DNA from: Bacteroidota bacterium | GTDB lineage: Bacteria > Bacteroidota > Bacteroidia > NS11-12g > UBA955 | Length of the DNA: 64,000 bases | Direction of reading: 5' to 3' | NCBI GenBank assembly: GCA_963169345.1 | Contig: CAUJCT010000030.1 | Coordinates: 1 to 64,000, forward strand | Shown: positions 60,716-64,000 of the stretch, in pieces | Numbering within the stretch: the first letter of the stretch is position 1 | Layout of the letters: each line of letters begins with the position of its first letter | Notes under the pieces: generated by a model | Database searches by the model: none | What the model was told of the DNA's origin: nothing | The model's input: the letters and a program-made list of their open reading frames with translations, nothing else | Translations under genes and position numbers: made by a program

Positions 60716-61828
60716 ATGAGATTAACCCTATCGGTTTTGGCAGTACTGATATACACAGTCGGTATAAATGGCCAAAATGCTACTAAATACAGTAATGAGT
60801 TTTTACAAATCGGCGTTGGTGCCCGTTCTTTAGGAATGGGAAGTTGTAATATTGCTTCTTCCAACGATGTGTACGCTGGTTACTGGAATCCTGCTGGTTT
60901 AATAGGCATTCAGGATAATGCACAAATCAGTTTAATGCACGCTTCCTATTTTGCTGGTATAGCTAATTACGATTATGGTGCCTGGGCTGCCCGTTCCGGC
61001 GATAAAGGTGCGATTGGAATCAGTTTAGTCAGATTTGGTGTGGATGGCATTGCCAATACTTTTGATCTTATCCGAAATGGTGAAATAGATTATACGCGTG
61101 TGACATCATTTAACACCACAGATTTCGCGGCTATCATTTCTTATGCTCAGACGGAAGACATCAGAAGCTTAGGCAAAACGGAGTTTTCATGGGGTGCCAA
61201 TATGAAACTCGTTACCCGTAAAGTCGGTCCTTTTGCAAAAGCTACCGGTTTTGGTTTTGATGTTGGTATAAAATTGAACAATGAAAAAAGAAACTGGACT
61301 GCCGGAGTTGTAATCAGAGACGCTACTTCCACTTTCAACAGTTGGAGATATACTTTTACCGATGCCCAAAAAGATGTACTGGCTGCTACTCAAAACGCCA
61401 TCCCAAAAAATACACTTGAAATCACACTACCCCGCATTCTCGGAGGTTTTGCTAAATATTGGGAAAACGACAAGTGGATGTTCTTGGCTGAGTCAAACCT
61501 AAATATAACAATGGACGGCAAAAGAAATACTTTGGTTAAAACCAATTTTGTCAGTCTTGATATAGCTTTAGGAGGAGAAATTACATATTCAGTGAGTGAT
61601 AAAAATCAAGTGTTTTTCAGAACAGGATTTAACAACTTTCAACAGTACACAAATAAAAACGGAAAAAGAGTCGCCTCAATTGCACCCAATGTTGGGATAG
61701 GCCTTCGTCTCGACCGTTTTACATTGGATTACGCCCTTACAAACTTAAGTGCAGTTGCTGGCTCAGGACCTTCATTGTACAGCAATATACTTTCTCTTAA
61801 ATACGCTATTAACCGGGACGTTAAATAG
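60716..61828 (+). CDS. PorV/PorQ-family outer-membrane protein
   Basis: A 370-residue outer-membrane beta-barrel of the FadL-like PorV/PorQ group. Signal peptide MRLTLSVLAVLIYTVGINGQ; then EFLQIGVGARSLGMGSCNIASS, YWNPAGLIGI and alternating strands to the end (GIGLRLDRFTLDYALTNL). PorV and PorQ work in type IX secretion, PorV as a shuttle for cargo; other members have unknown roles, so it is not assigned to a specific one. ATG 60677 (ATGA overlap with the preceding gene) is an alternative start that adds 13 residues before the signal peptide. Confidence 0.85.
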   Translation: MRLTLSVLAVLIYTVGINGQNATKYSNEFLQIGVGARSLGMGSCNIASSNDVYAGYWNPAGLIGIQDNAQISLMHASYFAGIANYDYGAWAARSGDKGAIGISLVRFGVDGIANTFDLIRNGEIDYTRVTSFNTTDFAAIISYAQTEDIRSLGKTEFSWGANMKLVTRKVGPFAKATGFGFDVGIKLNNEKRNWTAGVVIRDATSTFNSWRYTFTDAQKDVLAATQNAIPKNTLEITLPRILGGFAKYWENDKWMFLAESNLNITMDGKRNTLVKTNFVSLDIALGGEITYSVSDKNQVFFRTGFNNFQQYTNKNGKRVASIAPNVGIGLRLDRFTLDYALTNLSAVAGSGPSLYSNILSLKYAINRDVK

Positions 61829-61882
61829 ATTGTCTTTATATTTATTTGCTTGATTTAGATTGGCTTTTAAATGCCAATAGTC

Positions 61883-61890
61883 TAAATTTG
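61883..61890 (+). promoter_or_regulatory. -7 box, DUF6787 gene
   Basis: TAAATTTG, 12 bases before the GTG at 61903. It decides the start of that gene. Confidence 0.6.
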
Positions 61891-61902
61891 CAGCCCGAAA
61901 TC

Positions 61903-62199
61903 GTGTCATTTATAGATAAACTCAAAAAACGATGGCAAGTCACCAGTGCCTGGCAAGTCCTGATTATTCTGGTAGTTTTTGCCTGTACAGGTTATTCAAT
62001 TGTGCTGATCAAACATTTATTGGGTATCAAATCCGGCTCTGATAGCACAACCCGAATTTTATTCTACATTGCAGCTTTGCCTGTTTACAATGTACTGTTG
62101 CTGGTTTATGGCTTTATATTCGGACAATTCAATTTTTTTCTCAATTTCGAAAAACGATTCTTTTCAAGGATTGCCAATCTTTTTAAAAAGAAATCATGA
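61903..62199 (+). CDS. DUF6787 small membrane protein
   Basis: A 98-residue protein with a start (SFIDKLKKRWQVTSAWQ), two transmembrane helices (VLIILVVFACTGYSIVLI and ILFYIAALPVYNVLLLVYGFIF) and a C-terminal GQFNFFLNFEKRFFSRI. The L-K-K-R-W start and FGQF-x-FF-x-NFEK end match DUF6787, a Bacteroidota family of unknown function. No ATG fits: I use GTG 61903, placed just after a -7 box; the TTG further upstream (61846) would precede the promoter. Its stop overlaps the mrp start (ATGA). Confidence 0.78.
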   Translation: MSFIDKLKKRWQVTSAWQVLIILVVFACTGYSIVLIKHLLGIKSGSDSTTRILFYIAALPVYNVLLLVYGFIFGQFNFFLNFEKRFFSRIANLFKKKS

Positions 62200-63248
62200 G
62201 ACCAAGTAAAGAACAAATTCTTGATGCTTTAAAACATGTTGAAGATCCTGATTTTAAAAAGGACCTTGTTACTCTCAACATGATAAGAGATATCGTTACC
62301 GATGAAAACAGAGTTGCGTTCTCCGTTTACTTAACCACTCCTGCCTGCCCCATGAAGGATATGCTCGAAAATGCATGCAGAACAGCAATCGCACATTTCA
62401 TTTCACCTGAGCTTCAGGTAGACATCAAAATGACAGCTGATGTGCTAAGCGGCAAAAGGAAATCGGAAGTAATGCCAAATGTTAAAAACATCATCGCTGT
62501 TGGAAGTGGAAAAGGTGGTGTTGGTAAATCTACAATTTCGGCTGGTTTAGCGGCTACTTTAAGTCAATCCGGAGCAAAAGTAGGTTTGATGGATGCAGAT
62601 ATTTATGGCCCTTCCATCCCAATACTTTTTGGAGTCGAAAATACACCAATTGAAATGGACATGGTTGAAGGAAAGGAATTGATGAGACCGGTCATGGCCA
62701 ATGGCATTAAGTTATTTTCAATTGGATTCCTGTCCAAACCTAATGAGGCTGTTGTATGGAGAGGCCCAATGGTGTCTTCGGCATTAAAACAGTTTATGAA
62801 TGGTGTCAATTGGGGTGAACTCGATTACTTAATTATTGACTTGCCTCCGGGAACAGGAGATGTGCAGCTGACTTTAGTACAAAATTTACCATTGACAGGT
62901 GCTGTAATAGTAAGTACACCTCAGAAAATGGCTATAGCTGATGCGCGCAGAGCCTGTGCCATGTTTAAAATTCAAGGTGTGGATGTGCCGATTATGGGTA
63001 TAGTTGAAAACATGTCCTATTTTAGTCCTCCTGATCAGCCTGAAAAACAATACCGAATCTTTGGTGAAGGCGGTGTCGACCAACTGGCTAACGAATTTAA
63101 TATGCCTGTGATAGGACGTTTACCAATTCAAACTACACTCATGGAAGATGCCGATTCCGGTCATATACTTAATAAAGGAAATATTCGTATTTTTGCAGAC
63201 ATAGCTGGCAGATTGGTTCAACAAATTGCAATCGAAAGCACAAAATGA
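62196..63248 (+). CDS. Mrp/ApbC-type iron-sulfur carrier ATPase
   Basis: A 350-residue P-loop ATPase. An N-terminal MIP18/DUF59 domain (about 1-85, LKHVEDPDFKKDLVTLNMI, CPMKDML) is followed by the Mrp/NBP35 domain with VGSGKGGVGKST (about 103-114), MDADIYGPSIP, IIDLPPGTGDVQL and VENMSYF. The family loads Fe-S clusters onto apoproteins. The loop after ENMSYF (SPPDQPEKQYRIFG) has no CxxC pair, the site that bridges the cluster in the classical ApbC dimer. It is the middle of a tight DUF6787-mrp-nfu cluster with ATGA overlaps on both sides. Confidence 0.9.
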   Translation: MRPSKEQILDALKHVEDPDFKKDLVTLNMIRDIVTDENRVAFSVYLTTPACPMKDMLENACRTAIAHFISPELQVDIKMTADVLSGKRKSEVMPNVKNIIAVGSGKGGVGKSTISAGLAATLSQSGAKVGLMDADIYGPSIPILFGVENTPIEMDMVEGKELMRPVMANGIKLFSIGFLSKPNEAVVWRGPMVSSALKQFMNGVNWGELDYLIIDLPPGTGDVQLTLVQNLPLTGAVIVSTPQKMAIADARRACAMFKIQGVDVPIMGIVENMSYFSPPDQPEKQYRIFGEGGVDQLANEFNMPVIGRLPIQTTLMEDADSGHILNKGNIRIFADIAGRLVQQIAIESTK

Positions 63249-63487
63249 TTATGGCAGATTACAAGTTAAAAATTGAAGAAGCACTTGACTCCGTTCGACC
63301 ATTTTTAAAAATGGATGGAGGAGATGTTGAGTTTGTTGAAATGAACGCTAACAATGAAGTCATTTTGAAATTATTGGGTTCCTGCAATGGCTGTTCTATG
63401 AGTCACATGACCATGAAAGCCGGAATAGAAGAAGCCATCAAAAAAGTGCTGCCTGAAGTAACTTCAGTCATCGCAGTCAACGATTAA
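63245..63487 (+). CDS. NifU C-terminal (Nfu) domain protein
   Basis: An 80-residue Nfu-type scaffold: LDSVRPFLKMDGGDVEFVEM, then LLGSCNGCSMSHMTMKAGIEEAI with the CxxC that carries a [4Fe-4S] cluster between two subunits. Translationally coupled to the mrp-like gene (ATGA). The pair likely forms a cluster assembly/transfer unit; the Nfu cysteines could supply the cluster that the Mrp partner lacks a site for, which is inference. ATG at 63251 is an alternative start. Confidence 0.9.
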   Translation: MIMADYKLKIEEALDSVRPFLKMDGGDVEFVEMNANNEVILKLLGSCNGCSMSHMTMKAGIEEAIKKVLPEVTSVIAVND

Positions 63488-63495
63488 CAATTGTT

Positions 63496-64000
63496 TTAAT
63501 TTTGATGATAGCACGAACTGCATCTTGGTTCGTAATGCTGCGATTGTCCTATTAAAATCAGGACCTTATTCTCAGTCTTTCTATAGGTATATTCAGCATC
63601 CGAGCCACATTGAGCACATTTGGCTTTTAGATGATGTTTTTCCTCTGCCAGTTCAATTAAAGCTGGCATTAATCCAAATGGTCGCCCCAGATAATCTTTA
63701 TCTAAACCCGAAGCAACTACATGAACACCTCTTCCTAAAAATCGTTTTAAATCACTAAGAAAGACCTTGTCAAAAAACTGTGCTTCATCTATCGCAATCA
63801 GTCTGGTAAATGGTGTGATAAACTCACCAAGTTCAAATCCCTGATCATATATCAGACATTCGTGAGATTTACCATCATGTGTTGTAATTGTAGCTGCACC
63901 TGACCTGACATCCACTGCAGGTTTTATAACCACAAATTCACTCTGTTTAAAATTCAATTCACTCAGATGCTGAATTAATGCACTGGTCTTTCCAGCGAAC
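63496..64000 (-). CDS. tdk: Thymidine kinase (5' end beyond the window)
   Basis: The frame is open to the right edge; 167 residues are visible. They start inside the P-loop (FAGKTSALIQHL), then FVVIKPAVDVR, the Walker B-like IAIDEAQFF, VVASGLDKDYLGRPFG and a zinc ribbon with CAQCGSDAEYTYR and a final CSSCYHQN. Type II thymidine kinase phosphorylating deoxythymidine for salvage. Convergent with the nfu gene; eight bases separate the stops. Confidence 0.93.
   Translation of the reverse strand, partial: FAGKTSALIQHLSELNFKQSEFVVIKPAVDVRSGAATITTHDGKSHECLIYDQGFELGEFITPFTRLIAIDEAQFFDKVFLSDLKRFLGRGVHVVASGLDKDYLGRPFGLMPALIELAEEKHHLKAKCAQCGSDAEYTYRKTENKVLILIGQSQHYEPRCSSCYHQN

Overview
The window looks like a chromosomal segment from a member of the phylum Bacteroidota. 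The signs are a recurrent -7 promoter box TAnnTTTG directly upstream of many genes, almost no Shine-Dalgarno sequences, a type IX secretion C-terminal sorting domain (51838-52518), a PorV/PorQ-like outer-membrane protein, a GldL-like membrane protein, bacillithiol synthesis (bshC), and many families largely confined to this phylum (DUF4175, DUF4286, DUF4295, DUF4783, DUF4834, DUF6787). I cannot place it below phylum.

Region 1 (1-12.5 kb) is loosely packed. It starts with the tail of an IS110-type transposase. It then carries dapD with an overlapping glycosyltransferase gene, a PLP-dependent D-cysteine desulfhydrase/ACC-deaminase-like enzyme, a patatin-like lipase, a type II glutaminyl cyclase homologue, a dipeptidyl peptidase IV, a GxxExxY nuclease-like protein, apaG, and two paralogous lipoproteins of unknown function. 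Almost every intergenic gap here is filled with dispersed repeats: a composite hairpin element (nine copies), arrays with a strict 8-bp period, and two other repeat families. I see none of these in the remaining 51 kb.

Region 2 (12.9-27.4 kb): a TetR regulator with a tripartite RND efflux operon (TolC-like, membrane fusion, RND pump), then a NamZ/DUF1343 muramidase. Next is the rpmB-rpmG-DUF4295-ftsY-rimO-bshC gene string, then an OmpA-like protein with calcium-binding repeats.

Region 3 (27.5-39 kb): tsaB and a giant DUF4175 coiled-coil membrane protein, then a 0.9-kb non-coding gap holding a 172-bp tandem repeat with nested palindromes. Then come a thioredoxin-like protein, rlmD, a CAP-domain protein, an M1 aminopeptidase and a DUF4468-like protein.

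Region 4 (38.3-50 kb): DUF4834, a menaquinone pair (menF and a hotdog thioesterase), a histidine phosphatase, and a complete cell-shape operon mreB-mreC-mreD-mrdA-rodA. These are followed by a TetR regulator, a lipoprotein archaemetzincin, a multi-pass glycosyltransferase-like protein and wecB.

Region 5 (50-64 kb) is mostly housekeeping: adk, obg, a T9SS cargo protein, nadC, DUF4783, uvrB, pdxA, an M17 aminopeptidase, tyrS, an AcpH-like protein, a PorV/PorQ-family protein, DUF6787, mrp, an Nfu-type scaffold and a partial tdk.

I found no defence island, CRISPR array, prophage, rRNA or tRNA. The least explained signals are in the non-coding DNA: the composite hairpin/octamer elements of the first 12.5 kb and the 172-bp palindromic repeat at 31.6-32.3 kb.
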